Positions 1 through 12,311 of a DNA stretch of 64,000 nt are shown here, piece after piece. The translations under genes were made by a program, and so were the position numbers. Under the pieces are notes generated by a model that saw nothing but the letters and a program-made list of their open reading frames with translations, ran no database searches and was not told the DNA's origin. Location: contig NC_081340.1 of the NCBI RefSeq assembly GCF_022539665.2, positions 5,455,357 through 5,519,356 of the forward strand, in the 5' to 3' direction. The stretch is from Daphnia carinata (Eukaryota > Arthropoda > Branchiopoda > Diplostraca > Daphniidae). Each line of letters starts with the position of its first letter. Positions within the stretch are counted from its first letter, which is position 1.

Positions 1-1301
1 TTCCAATTCACACTTGGGAATACTTAAAGGTAAATACGAGGCAGGGTCCTAGGTAAATATTAAAAAATATGGTAAACGTTGATGTAAAGTTATTGGGTTG
101 GGATTTAGCTAGAAACCTTGACGTCAAACAGGTAGACACCTTCGCCCGAGAAGCTTGCTAAGACTTGATCACCTTCTGGGCTAAACTGGACGGAAGTAGT
201 TCGATATGAATGACCCGCGAATGAGGCCACTTTCATGCTAGACACGATCGATTGGGTGGGTGAAGTTAATGAACCAGTGCTTAGTTTCCGACGGTCCATT
301 ACGTAAACTTGGCTATCGGATGTTCCAATTACAAATTCGTGTGGTAGGACGGGATTAATGGCGGCTGACGACAATGGCGATTGACAGATGAACAGTATGT
401 TCTGGAATAGGATTTTGGGAAAGCTATAATTTCAAGAATTCAAATATAAAAAACATCGTACCTCCTTGCAACGAGTTGTCGTGCAATTTCTCGAAGCCCT
501 TAAATCAAACCATCTAGCTGTTCCATCTTCTCCGACACTTAAGAAAGTGTTTGGTTCACTTTCTACAGTAACAACTTCGTAGACTGGGCCATGATGGCAC
601 TTGAATGTACCTTGCAGGCTGCTGTTTCCATTTTCTAGATCTAGAATCAAAATTCCATTAAAACTAATTTGTCTTAAGTTTGATGTCGTGCACTTGAAAA
701 AGAAACAAAAATACTACCAGAAACCATAATGACACCATCACCCGAACAGGAAACTGCCTGTCTATCTCCGGACTGTGGTAAAAACTTTGCACTCATTATG
801 TTAGTTTTGTGTAGACTTTTGACTTCATTTATCACCTGTCATGAACCAGTGTAGTGAACAGATTTGTATTTTTAAATGTTTGCCTTATTAATTTAAGTTA
901 TTTTAATTTAAAGATACTTACATGACCATCAATCCATCGAGTCACAGCTAGTTTTCTGTCATCTGAACCTGAAAGAATTAAATCTCCTGACAGATTCCAC
1001 TGTATAGTATTGACACATCCTGGCAAGAGTAAGCAAAATTAAGTAAAATAATTGCTTTTCAAGTTGTGAAGCTTCTTTACCGGCGTGTACTGCAAGAATT
1101 TTGAACTTCGACAAATGGCGAATAGTCCATTGGCTGTCTGTAAGCAACAGCGAAGGGTATACGACAATAAAAAGATACCTTGAAACTGTTGTTTCATCAA
1201 TTCATGGACGATTTACGTCTCATCCACATACCTGTTACTGCTCGATGGAGATCAAGGCGCGTATCCAGATTAAACTGGGCGCTTAATATCGACCTAAACA
1301 T
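1..1301 (-). CDS. DCAF6: DCAF6-like WD40 protein, N-terminal part (3' end outside window)
   Basis: DCAF6 (NRIP/IQWD1) is a WD40 substrate receptor of CUL4-DDB1 ubiquitin ligases. Exons on the minus strand, each with gt-ag ends and matching phase: 1301-1232 (start MFRSILSAQF), 1137-1081, 1019-922, 835-718, 640-462, 401-117, and probably 48-1. The spliced protein carries the family's signature blocks in order: LAVHAGCVNTIQWN, LSGSDDRKLAV, MSAKFLP, VSCSGDGVI, CHHGPVYEV, FLSVGEDGTARWFD, and DSQVYVMDRRKL. These match the first WD repeats of vertebrate DCAF6 almost block for block. The first Met is supported by a short N-terminal exon that splices in phase to the HLSKFKILAVHAG block. The C-terminal WD repeats and any IQ motif lie outside the window. 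The family is near certain from motif order; the last exon (48-1) is tentative. Confidence 0.85.
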
Positions 1302-2186
1302 GGTCGTACTCTAACCCAAAATTAAGAATACATAACGGTATCAACTTGCGAGATGTGACTCGACGTTTGGTTGATATCAGCTGGTAAGTCAGACAACCTT
1401 AGCAGACGAAAAATACGATGTTGTTTTTTATTTTTTTCTAAATGGGGTCCCAAAGCATAGTGATTCATGCCATTAAATGCAAAGACAAAAGACAAAAAAA
1501 TGCCCAGGGATTTGAAAACTTGCATTTTTATAGTTGGTAGAGTTTGTGAAAGACTGAGATCAAACGTCCTTTGCATATTCTGTTACAGCCTCTTAAGGAT
1601 TTTTCTGGCTATGAATAAATAAAACAGTTGAAAATCAGCGAAGAATAAAGTGTATTGCAACGAAAACACAATAATGACCCGCCTAAAAATAAACCAATAT
1701 ATGGAGACTAGCACCTATTTACAGCAGTCAGCAGGTCTGCAAGTTTGTTCATGGTCTGATACATTTATTTATAAACAGATAAGCTCAAAATAAGGCACCA
1801 TAACAGGTAACCTATAATGTGTGATGATAGACCTATTCAGTTTGTATTCAATGCAAATATCAAGATTAGAAGAGAAAAGAAAACGAGCTTTTCAAACTTA
1901 CAGATTTGACCTAATATTTCAAAGAGAACAAAAGTATTTTCCTTTTTTCTTCTCACTGAAATGTCTCCAACAGATAAAAAAAACGAAAAATTTCTTTCTA
2001 AAGATTCACAAATAGCACAAAGGTACATAACGGGTAACAATAACATGGGTCACCTAAGTTGCAAAAGTCCCAAGTCAAATTAAGACTAAAGAAAATAGAA
2101 CAATGCCTATCTAAACATTTGTCTTTGTAGAGCTGTGACATGAATCAATCTTGAATGTTGTCATGCAGATCTTGAATGCTTTTTCG
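1302..2186. other. Intergenic gap between the DCAF6-like gene and the unidentified 2187-3131 gene
   Basis: AT-rich sequence with only short frames. It should contain the 3'UTR of the upstream gene and the promoter of the DCAF6-like gene. I see no conserved protein, RNA gene or repeat worth naming. Confidence 0.5.
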
Positions 2187-3131
2187 CTACCAACACCAAT
2201 TGGTTAAAGAGGAGGCAGCTGATGATGTAAAACCATTGTAAAAATAGAAACGCATTGGACCTGCAAAAACGTGATAGCCCTGTCCAACCATGTCAGGAGC
2301 GGCTAATTGTTTTTGAATGATCATATCCGCCCGTTGACCCCAAAAAGATCGCTCAGTCACGAAACAGAGTTGCTTGTTACGCAGAGTGAGACTGTTGCCT
2401 TTACGGCCAGAAACGCTACGGATGGAGTGCTGCGATCCTTCTTCCAAGTCGGAAATGGTGACGTCAAACACCACCGATACTGTTTCTGTTGGCTGCTGTG
2501 AGCGGCTACCGCTCCGGCTGCGGAAAGGCGACATATTATCCAAGCTGTATGAGCTGATGCTGCATACGGTAGGACTGGAGATAAGCAAATTATCTAATGC
2601 TCGAACGATTTGTTGAGTAGAAGGAGGTGATCCTGGTCGAGAAACTGGCTGCGATCTGCAGCAACTGTCGATGACGGGCGGACTGTTATCTTGTTGTTTG
2701 TGAGATATAGGTAATTCTTCTAAAATAAATTGAAGTTCGCGTTCCGCTCGACTATCCATCGAATCCTGTCGACTGATACAGCCGGAAGCAGCGCTCACGT
2801 CTTGTGACTTCATTTCCATTGATTCGGAATTCGGCGTACGCAGTGGCGATGGAAAGTCGCGAACAACATCTGGACCATCGGTGACATCATCGTTTTCTTC
2901 CTTCATTCCACGACAAGTTCTTTTGCCCGTTAGGTTATACGAAGATTGTCCGTCAGCGGTGGACAAAATCCCGCGAAACCAAAGTTCCTGCTCGTCGAAA
3001 CAAATGTGAGCGTAGCCTTCGATTAATTCCGGCTTGGCAGCTACAGGTTTCTCCATTGCAAGTTGTTCCTTGAAAGAGCCAAAACTTCCAAAGCTCTGGC
3101 TTCGTCTTCTTCGGCTGTAAAGTAGAGACAT
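2187..3131 (-). CDS. Unidentified serine-rich protein, 314 codons in one exon
   Basis: A long uninterrupted frame starts at an ATG at 3131, 13 bp after a good splice acceptor (tattgtcgacag), so either this is a coding start behind a 5'UTR exon or the exon continues an upstream coding exon. The N-terminus is basic and serine-rich (SRRRRSQSFGSFGSF). It is followed by a folded-looking stretch (GYAHICFDEQELWFRGIL), a long Ser/Pro/acidic middle with RSRSGSRSQQ, and a C-terminal block (LCFVTERSFWGQRADMI ... GPMRFYFYNGF) that looks ordered. No signal peptide or membrane segment is seen. I do not recognise the family. It lies head to tail upstream of the DCAF6-like gene, with about 0.9 kb between them that would hold its 3'UTR. 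Its length and composition make a chance frame unlikely in this AT-rich DNA. Confidence 0.65.
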   Translation of the reverse strand: MSLLYSRRRRSQSFGSFGSFKEQLAMEKPVAAKPELIEGYAHICFDEQELWFRGILSTADGQSSYNLTGKRTCRGMKEENDDVTDGPDVVRDFPSPLRTPNSESMEMKSQDVSAASGCISRQDSMDSRAERELQFILEELPISHKQQDNSPPVIDSCCRSQPVSRPGSPPSTQQIVRALDNLLISSPTVCSISSYSLDNMSPFRSRSGSRSQQPTETVSVVFDVTISDLEEGSQHSIRSVSGRKGNSLTLRNKQLCFVTERSFWGQRADMIIQKQLAAPDMVGQGYHVFAGPMRFYFYNGFTSSAASSLTNWCW

Positions 3132-3782
3132 TTTCGTCGTCCACCTGTCGACAATAAAACGAAAAAGAAAACACTAAAATATCCGCAAGGTTGTTCATTT
3201 TAGTTTTTTTTGTAATTTTTTTTTTTTCATATCCCATGGAGTTACATTTTTCCGCTAATCGATAAAAATAGATAGCAAGGAAAAAGGGACGACAGACGTC
3301 TGGAATCTCAATTGTGAAAACGTAGCCTTGAGCCGTGAGGAAAAGTGGACTCGACGTAAACATTGTGTAACCCAATGATAGGCAAAAGCTTGAATAAAAT
3401 TGTCAATGGCTTCATTATTGGGTTTAATCTCCATGTTTTATTAAAATTTTTAAAAGAAGCGAAGGCCAAGCCATGTAGACTTTAAAATTGAAATAATCTT
3501 TCATGCAACATCACAGCGCCTTACCCAATACGGCAACAAGGTCACACTCACAAACACCGTCTACTGCCTACTTTTTCGTTTACTCTATTTTGAAAGCAAG
3601 TTTCCTTGCTTAGAAAACAATGTTAAAACGAACAAAGAGCCACTTTTGAAAACTGCCTTAATTGTTTACGCACAGATATGCCAACAAGGAATTTGTATAT
3701 CGTTCTAGGGCTGCCAGTTCACGTCTGACCGTGTCATGTTGTTTGCACGCGGGACCCAACGTCGCCATACGTCCGCTATTGG

Positions 3783-6033
3783 CTAAATCGTCAATTGACA
3801 CGCCCCCGCGATCAGGCCGTCTTCGTCCTTGAAGCTGTACTCCCAAGGAAGTAATTTGGCACAGACTAGTATCCTCTCTTCGTTCAAACGTTTTTCAAGG
3901 TCTGGTTGGAACGTTCGGTTTTAACTCGTTCCATGAAGTGGTCTCCTGCATATACAGCTTCTAATACTAGTGGCACTAGTGCAGCCGAACTCGGAGTGAA
4001 CGGGAAAAAAACAACAAACAACTGAACATCGCAATGACCTCGTTGTGTTCGCCAAAGAATTTCGCCATTTACACGATGAGTGGCATGGCAACAATGCGTA
4101 AATTTATGCAACTGGCGCCGAAGAGCCAGACATAACAATATATAGTCATGAAAAGAGAGAGAGAAACCAAGCAAGCGTGTACAGCTTAATATATAGGATT
4201 TCACAATGGTACGCAACATTAGGGAAATAATTAAATACTGCTTTGTTAGCAACTGCACAACTACCCTATTTTATGACGATCACGAATACAAATAGTAAGA
4301 CTTATAACTGATATTTTAGAAGAAAGATTTCTACTTTCGTACCTGAAATTAGTTGATGAACCAACTCGAGACTGAAATCACCCATCAAACACAAACAAAC
4401 AGTCACGTTGTCCAAATATCTGGCCATAATGAGAGAGCTTTTGGGCAAGCATGTCGCGGAGAGTGGCGCCACGTAGTGGCCATTTGCACAACTCAATGTA
4501 ATGTTTTCGAACAAAGCACTTTGTCTGGATAACAGTTCCACATCTGTGCACACATACGTGGTACGAAAAATAGAAATTTGGATTGTTATTTAGCTTTTAA
4601 TGGTTTTTGGTGCTGCCTAGAGGTTTTACTAGAGGGCCCAAAATGAGAGAAATAACAAAGTAGCGTACACTGTACATTGTATACACGTAAAGAAAAGAGA
4701 GGGGAGAGAAAAAGGAAGTCAATGATAATAGAGCATAATCACGATAATCGTCGGCCCTCTACGAGACCGAAGGAGGGGGGCCACCACACAATCCAATATG
4801 AAAACTAGGTAAGCACGGTTGCTATATAGTATAAGCGATTTCTCGTTGTGCACAAACCAAAAATGAAATTAGAAAACAAAGAAGTCAAAGGAAAAACAAA
4901 ATAAAAGTAGAAATACGAAATTTCATACACAATGACAAAGATGACGGTAAGGGCTTACGAGAGACTCATTTTCTTTCCCAAATCTGTTACAATGTCATGA
5001 AATCAATACAGCAACATGTTCGAAACACCGTGGGCTGCGTACTCAACGAAATTACATGATTGTGGCGCCGCACCATTCAACAAAGAGAAAGAAAAAAAAA
5101 ACCAGTCTGATACTCTTACTACTTATAGCTGCGAGCCATTTCTTTTGAGATTGCATTTCATAATAATCAGTTGACTTGCTCGATACGATCACAGAGTTGC
5201 CTGAACACAAATTGTTTGCCATCAGAAATGAAATTTCCAAGAAAAAAACCGTTGGCGTGTCGGGGTTAGTGATAAAACAGGTGCCAACAAAAAAAGTCTG
5301 AACCTATTTTATTATTTTCGATCAATACAGCCATATTTGGCTGAAATGTTGCGCGTTCAATTATTAAGTGCACAATTGTTGTCACAACGTTCAATATGGC
5401 GCACGATGTGCTCAAGCCTAACCCGTTTTTCTTTTTCATTTTCTGTGAAACTCGAAAACTTTTCTCTCTGTCTCTCCCTCTTATGTCTTTTACATTGCTT
5501 CTTTATTTGTTTATTTACATTCTTTTTATGTATTTGCGGTGCATTGTATACTTTAAACTAAGCCTTCGCTTTAAAGAAATGTAATTTACAATGGATACCT
5601 AATTTATTATTACGAATGTTGGATCTAGAATAACTACTTTGACGTGACTAGCAGCCGTGTCATCAGGTAACCCTCTGGTGGAGAAAGGTGAATACTATTC
5701 TTTTTTTCTTACATGGGAACTAGGTAAAGTAAATGTGAAAAAGACGAGAGATATTTTTTTTTGGCGCCAATATAAAGAAACACCTTTGAAAAAAAAAAGA
5801 AAGCCTGGGGGCCTTTGGAAATAGTTTTTCTAACTTTTGTTTTTGGGACGGGGTGACAGTTAGCCTGGAACAGTTTAAAATGAATTTCCATTCAAAACTC
5901 AATAACGAAACATTTGATAATTCTGTAACCCCCAAAGAAAACGAAATGATAAAATTGCATAACAAATTAATCGGCTTACCATTCGAAATAAGATGGCAGA
6001 CTCGTCGAGTTCGTTTGGGCCAAGCACCTCTGG
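3783..6033 (-). CDS. Possible exons of an unidentified minus-strand gene
   Basis: Three pieces look like exons. (1) 6033-5980 is a 54-nt segment between a strong acceptor (gcttgcctgtgcag) and a gtaagc donor, open in all three frames. (2) 4543-4343 lies between acceptor tatgtgtgcacag and donor gtacga; its best frame contains LLSRQSALFENITLSC and ends GDFSLELVHQLIS plus one base. (3) 3901-3783 follows acceptor ttccaaccag; it completes that codon as Asp, reads DLEKRLNEERILVCAKLLP and reaches a TAG stop. The phase match between pieces 2 and 3 gives a continuous 106-residue C-terminus. A second frame through piece 3 is also open to 3658, so the assignment is not unique. I do not recognise the protein. 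Piece 1 does not join piece 2 in the phase expected if it followed the 9664-12311 gene, so at least one exon would be missing if these are all one gene. Confidence 0.3.
4600..5240. other. AT-rich non-coding stretch with one weak exon-like frame
   Basis: Mostly A-rich and G-poor DNA. The only candidate is a minus-strand frame near 5195-5095 (reading NSVIVSSKSTDYYEMQSQ) behind an acceptor tttgtgttcag, but its donor (ggttttt) is poor. It is not called as a gene. Confidence 0.4.
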
Positions 6034-6039
6034 CTGCAC

Positions 6040-9000
6040 AGGCAAGCTAAAATGGTTTTCTGCGCCCGTGGCACTAACGATGCACAGCAAAACAAAATAA
6101 AAAGCCTAGTTTTCGCGACTTAGTCTTTTTTGTTGTTGTTTTGGGACGACGATAATAAATCAAATGAAAATGCCTACAACCATATGGGATGAAGCAATAA
6201 TGATTTACTGAGCCCCCGCCAGAGCCTGGAAATGATCATTTGCTCCATCAGAGACTAGGTTTTTTTTGCTTTTTTTTTTCTTTGTAAAAAAAAAAAAAAA
6301 AAGAAAGACATGACCACGCAATTTCACCAATCCCCATTGGTTGTTTTGTAGTAAACTACATGTAATTTATCGATCGAAAGTAAAAGTTCGTTGGGAATTC
6401 GCGTGATCACGATTTATAATCGAGACAAGAAAATCTATACGATTTTCAGAAGCATATTAAGAAAGTCGTACATTCAATCGACTTGCAATAAATACAAATC
6501 CTTGAAACAAAGAAACATGGATACATCCTTTGTGAGTTTCCCTTCCACGAGTTGTAGTCATGGAAAATTGATCGAAACTTTAGATGGCAACGTCTTCTGG
6601 CATCACGGCGTTCTCTCTTTCCGGGCAGCTCATCCGTACGGAAGTGCACGTAAACAAGGTTATTTTTTTTTTCGTTGTTGTTGACGATTTCTTTTTCCAG
6701 CAAAGTCCATCGATTTCCGTCATTGAGGACTTTTTTTTTCTCCCTTTTACTTCCGTCGTCAGCTGTTGAATAAGCCAAGCAGACGACACCCACACAAAAT
6801 ATTTGTATTCTTTTGTCGTCTGCTTGCCAAGTTTCTTGGATCAATTCCAATGGGCGCTAACCATTCGTAAAAAATATTCATCGTAACAATTCGTTTATTG
6901 AATTGAATCAAGTAATCAACACACACAGGCAATATACCGATTTCAAAAAGTTCCTTGTTTCATGTTGGTGATACTGTATATGTAGAAAGACTTTTACATA
7001 CATACACGATGAACATTAAAACAACAAATGAAGTTTTTTTTTGTTTTCTGCAAAAGAAAAGAGAGACACACCAAGGCATTTGGAACGAGTGAAAATGAAA
7101 AAAAAAAAAAAAAACAGCCCACGCATTCAGTTTGTGTTTTTAGTCTAATATAATAATTAAATGTGTTTTCGTTCCATGTGTTCAACACGATTGCCTTTCT
7201 AGAGACGGGAAAAAATTCACGATTTTTTCTTTCATCTCGAGAACAAAAGAAACAAGAAATCCAAATATGACATAATATGTATAGTAGTTTAGTATCATAG
7301 ATAGTAATTATATAGCATTCTTTTTTGCAGTTTTTCTCTTGAATAATCAATAGTACACGATAACAATTTTTATGTGCGCCATCTCCCAGGTTGAAGGGAA
7401 AAAAAAGCTCCAGTGAAGCCGAAGAAAAACCAAATATACTTTAAAGAGAGATCGAAAAAAGAATTTTTTTTTGTTTGTTTTTCTTTTCAAATCCAATATT
7501 ATGTGTGTGTGTGTGTGTGGCCTTCAAGTTTCACCGAGCAAAAACCCATTTCCTCATTTGACGTCGACGCTGTTTACATTTTTGACATTATTTCTTTAAA
7601 CCACGAATTAAAAAGGGGGATAAAAGAGAAAAAAAAAAAAAAAAACTAAAAACATTATTGTATAACTTTGTACTTGGATTGGTTTCGAGTCGTGTGTGGA
7701 AGTCTCTCGGTCACGTTGCAAATTCCCCCTCAGGTAAGAGACAAAAAAGACCAATCTCCTGCAGGTCTCTCAATGCAATCTCCCTGAATTCAATTTTAAT
7801 ATGAACCCGTAAACCCAGAAAATAAAATTGGCTTGAGAATTCACGACATTTAAATTACCACCTAATTTTCTCCAAAAACTTCAAAGATCATATTTTTTTA
7901 CTTGTTTTCCTTATTGGACCCGTCCAGCTTTTTCCTGTTCTGAAAGACTGTAATAAGAATCGAATCTTAAATACGTACGACAGTCTGTTGTTGTTGGGTC
8001 TTTCCAATATTTTGTCTTCGAATAATATTCTTAATTATATATATATATATTGTTTTTAGAGGAGTATACAAGCGAAATAATGTATAGAAAATAATAATAT
8101 CGCGCCCACAAACGTGTGTGTCTGTGTGAGGATTGGGGAGCGATAAACGAAAAACACAACAAAGACCAAACAAAAATCGTTGGGCGCTGATGCACAAAAA
8201 GAGATGAAAAAACAGCGCGTGATTTCTTCTTTAAAAAAAAAAGATGGGCAACGCACCCACCCAGGGCAGTATGTAAAAGAGGTGTGTTTCCCCAAACGCC
8301 ATAATTTTTTTTGTTTTCACCAGCAGAAGAGGGAGAGTTCGCCGTCGTGACGCCAGGTCGACACGGATCGGTTCTTCATCTAAATTCGAAAAGAATACAA
8401 TATTTTATAGTAGCCGGCCAAAAAAAAATATTTATCGATTTCTCCATTGACGTACATCTCGTTTCCATTGAATACGTTTCAACAGAAAAAAAATATATTC
8501 TTTGTGGTAGAACGACGTTGCCCGGATGGCAACTCAACAAAGAGTTTTCCATCTCCGCAGAGACATTTGCGCACTACGTGTCTATATTTGTGAAATTCCC
8601 TCGATGAATTAATTGATTCTAATCGGGAATATTAAGTATAACCGATTCGAAGCGCAATTTTTCAAAGGCCTCTCACTCACGAACGTCGAATGGAAAATCG
8701 ATAGCTGTTGATTTTCTTCTCTTTCCTACATCGTGGGCGGAATAAAGAAGCCATTTTTCTTTTGAAAACGAGGATAATTGAATCGGGGCCAACAATTTTT
8801 TTTTAAAGGAAAAAAAATTATCAAACCGATTTTCGTACAAACGGGTTAAATATATCAAAATAGGAATCCATTTTAAGGACCTTGGGGCGTGTCGATAGAA
8901 AAATAGTTTTTTAAAAAAACCTGCTTTAAAAAAAATGCCGACAGGGTAAGAAACTTGTTATGTTTTTTTTTTTTCGAAGGTCTCTTGAAATTGGGGTTGT

Positions 9001-9660
9001 TCAATTACCCGTTTGCCAAAGTAAATGAATGTCAGTATTCTAAAATACGATGCAAATAACGCATTCAACAAGTGAAATTGTTTTTTCTCTCCCACCATTC
9101 GAAAAACAAAACAAATATTTTTTTTCTGCATTTCGCCAATTAACGATGAATGGCTAGAAGCCAACAATGTGTTAGGGAGCCTTTTACACACGTGACGGGA
9201 ATTCTAAATAAGCCAATCGGCTTGATTGATCATTCAAGTAGAGAATACGATACACAGAAAAAAAGTTCGCCCCACCCTATCCAGTTGTATATGTAAAGCT
9301 TAACCTTCCAGTCACCTTCGCAAGTCCTCAATGAACGGCCTGAAGCCCTTTTTCTTTCCCCCCTCTCCGTTACACATACACACTGGTCGGATAAGAAACG
9401 CTGACTTGAGGTGTTTACACAAGGTCGGATATACAAACCGGCCAACTTTTGGGAAAAAAAAGGAAGCGAAGGGGAACCGATTTAAAATAAGCTCTTTGGA
9501 CATCAAATGGGTTGCATCAACGTGACGTCAGTCACGTTCCGCTTCTTTGTTTTCACGTCCGGAAAGTCGTTAAGAAAAAAATCTCAACTTATGATGTAAC
9601 GAACATCATTTTCCCCTTCTCCCCAAACACCAAAAATAGATCGCAAAAAAAAAAAAAACT
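6040..9660. other. Long AT-rich region without a supported gene (probable intron or 3'UTR)
   Basis: Frequent homopolymers, for example A/T runs at about 6281-6302, 7098-7114 and 7629-7644. There is a (GT)n microsatellite at 7502-7519 and a short (AT)n run near 8037-8050. Frames of 60-130 codons occur on both strands but are lysine- and phenylalanine-rich artefacts of A/T runs. The stretch probably holds the downstream intron and/or 3'UTR of the minus-strand gene that begins at 12311. Confidence 0.5.
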
Positions 9661-9663
9661 GAC

Positions 9664-12311
9664 CTGCTGCATCTTTTCAAAATCCAGACAAGGACGCTGA
9701 ATATGGTGGTGGGACCGGTGGGCGTGACGATGGCGCTTGCGGGGCGATCCAGTGTTGTTGCCGTTGGCGACGGACAGAGCAGCCGGTGGTGGTTCGCTGG
9801 CCGTGGCAGCGGCAGAAGCAGCGGTGGGAGCGGCCATATCTTGATCGGCCAGGAAGAATTTCGGTGGCGGAGAGAGAGAGCGTGTCGGCCGGTGAGCACC
9901 CTCCGGTGGCGACGTGCGGAACTCGAGCGGCAATGGAGAATCTTGGGCACCGACCAAAGATTGAACTTCATCATCCGACGAGGCTGAACAGTCGAAAGCC
10001 ACGCTGCTCATGCTGCGCTCCGGCTCCAGGCATCCAATCACTTCCGAACCGGTCGTGTGATGCAATAAAACAGCTGATCGCGGACGGGTTTTCATTCGAT
10101 CACTAACTGAGCCGTTGGGCGTTCGGCGATGATTCACTTGGCCCCACTTTCGCTTCTCTGGACCCTGTAATGACATCCAATTTCATTTGAAATCGATCGT
10201 TAATAACATTCAACAATAAAAAAAAAAATTACCTGGTGAGAAGCGACTTTTCCGGGACGTGTAGGATGTTGTTGATTGTGCTGATTTGGGCAGAAACGAG
10301 GTGGACCAAAGGCACTGGGTCCAAATCGTAAAGCCGTTCCAGAAGATGCCTGCGGTGTCGTGAGTAAATCGTGAGTCGTCGATTCTTCCTCGGCACCATT
10401 GATGCATTCGAGTTCTTCTTCAGAACTGTGCTGATCGCCCCAAGGCCCGTGATCTGAATCCGATGGAAGAGCAGAATCCGTGACGCAAAATTCGACTGGA
10501 CTATCGGTCGATTGGCGATCCATCGACGTAGGTGCATCATCCCCAGCCGATAGAGCCGCGACAGCCGCTAATGTAGTGGCCATAACGGCTTCAGTGCACC
10601 TCTCGCGCAGTAATGCTCTTTCGCTGCGGCGTTGCCGAGGTACCAACGATCGAATGGAATTCTCTTTCCCACTTTCTGAGCGAGTCCGTTCACGAACGCT
10701 CGAGAATCCACGTCTCTGCGGGCCAGTTGAATTGTCCAAATCTTCTCGTTCCATGTTGTAGCCTTTGTGTGTTGAAAAGAACATGTTAGAGCTAAATAAT
10801 CGATAGGTTCGCGCACGTGGAAGTTGGGTATATTTAATAAAAATGCCACACACGGCTTTGTAATAATATGACCTCTCTCCGGGGTCTTGGAGTCCAGAAA
10901 TGTAAATCACTAGAGACAATTTTAGGTAGGTTCTTTTTTTATGTTTACACATCAACAAGAAGGCTAAACTTCTTTTTAAAAAGAAGGGAAATGACTTGAT
11001 GGCAGCCATGTTTGACTTTTTTTTCCCTTTTAAAAGGAAAGAAATAAAATGAATAAATATTAAAAAAAAAAAAAGTTTTCCCCGTTGGGGGCAGCAGCAG
11101 CAAGCGGACAAAGGAAAAAAAAAAGGGCCATTTGAAATGTCTTGAGGAGGAGATTGTTGGAGAAAAAGTTGGAAAGCTGCCCGTCTCTCACAAGACTTTC
11201 ATCGCCCGGCTCTCACTGTCTACTATTAAAAGTGACACTTTCTCCCGTTTGATGCCAATCACGCCCCCTCCCCCTATACAGTTGAACGAACTTTTCCTTC
11301 AAAATATTCTTCATCATTATTAAACATTTTCAAATGGTTAGGAGAAAGCCAAGGTTAAAAAATTTTTTTTTCAAACTTACTGGTGGAGGACGCAGTTGTT
11401 TGATGATGGTCACTGGGTCCGAGTTCGTCGTCCGATTCCGTGCCCGAATCTCGATCAAGATCCGACTATAAATGCCAAATAAAGAAAAGAAACAACAACT
11501 GTCAACGCTTGTTTTGGCTTTAACAGCTATTTAAAATACAAAATAGAAAGAGGGTCGTTCGAGTGCCTAAAATTGAGGACAACAACACAGATATATAGAT
11601 GAAAAAAGAAAAACAACGACAACAGAAAATAGGGAGATAAATTATGCCGAGGGAAATGGCCGGTAGTAGTTTTTTTTTTACACACTTTAGTGCTGCTGCT
11701 GCTGCTAGTAGTAATAGTAGTCCGTAGTATTCGTAGTAGTGACACAACCTAACCCCCTCCCACCACCCCGTGCAACACTACCAACCGCTCACAAAAATAA
11801 GAAAACAACATAAAATAGAAAAAAAAAAAGCGAACGAGAGAGTCGGCCATCTTTTACGGGGCGGCCAAGAGGGGCGGAGAGAGGGGCCTCGTGGAAAATA
11901 ATTCGCTCACGGTCTATTTCTCATCGGGTGATTGTGCAGAGACGGGCATTCGACGGGCAGCATACCCGGCTTCAATTTCGACTACATTTCCGGCAGATAG
12001 ACCGGCTGCAAAGCGGTCGAAATCGTCCGTTTCACACGGGCGCCTTTGTTCTCGCAGTGTGTACACACGGGGCGGCCCGCTCTCCTCCGCCATCTTGGGG
12101 CCGGCCTTTTTTTCTCTCTCTTTTTCTTTTTTTTATTCTCTTGATGCTCGTATACCATTCGTCGTTGTACACAAAGATGCACACACAAAGCCGGCAATCA
12201 ACTTTAAAGTCAATGAAAATGAGTTACCTTGTCTGTGCTGTTGAAGTTGTTGGGCTCTTCGTTCAGCGACTGCGATCGTAATTTAAGAGTGAGATGGCGA
12301 ACACTCAACAT
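9664..12311 (-). CDS. Unidentified acidic low-complexity protein, at least 400 codons, 3' end unresolved
   Basis: Four exons join in phase: 12311-12228 (start MLSVRHLTLKLRSQSLNEE), 11465-11381 (SDLDRDSGTESDDELG), 10762-10233 and 10164-9664. Together they give 400 codons and end in phase 0 at the donor after LDFEKMQQ. The protein looks mostly disordered. It has Ser/Glu/Asp-rich blocks (HSSEEELECINGAEEES, FDCSASSDDEVQSL), a basic RERTRSESGKEN segment, an alanine-rich helix (AVMATTLAAVAALSAGDD), an Ala/Pro-rich linker, and a His/Arg-rich KRHRHAHRSHHH tail ending RPCLDFEKMQQ. This composition suggests a nuclear regulatory or scaffolding protein, which is inference only. I do not recognise it. Coding continues past 9664, but I could not fix the next exon; a 54-nt piece at 6033-5980 would keep phase. 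Confidence 0.7.

Noticed and set aside
9703-10106. Plus-strand frames opposite the unidentified gene's fourth exon
   Set aside because: Shadows of the minus-strand exon; Gly/Arg/Trp-rich composition reflects its complement.
11891-12281. Two overlapping 117-codon plus-strand frames
   Set aside because: GC-rich segment within the first intron of the minus-strand gene; frames overlap each other and have no start, splice or family support.
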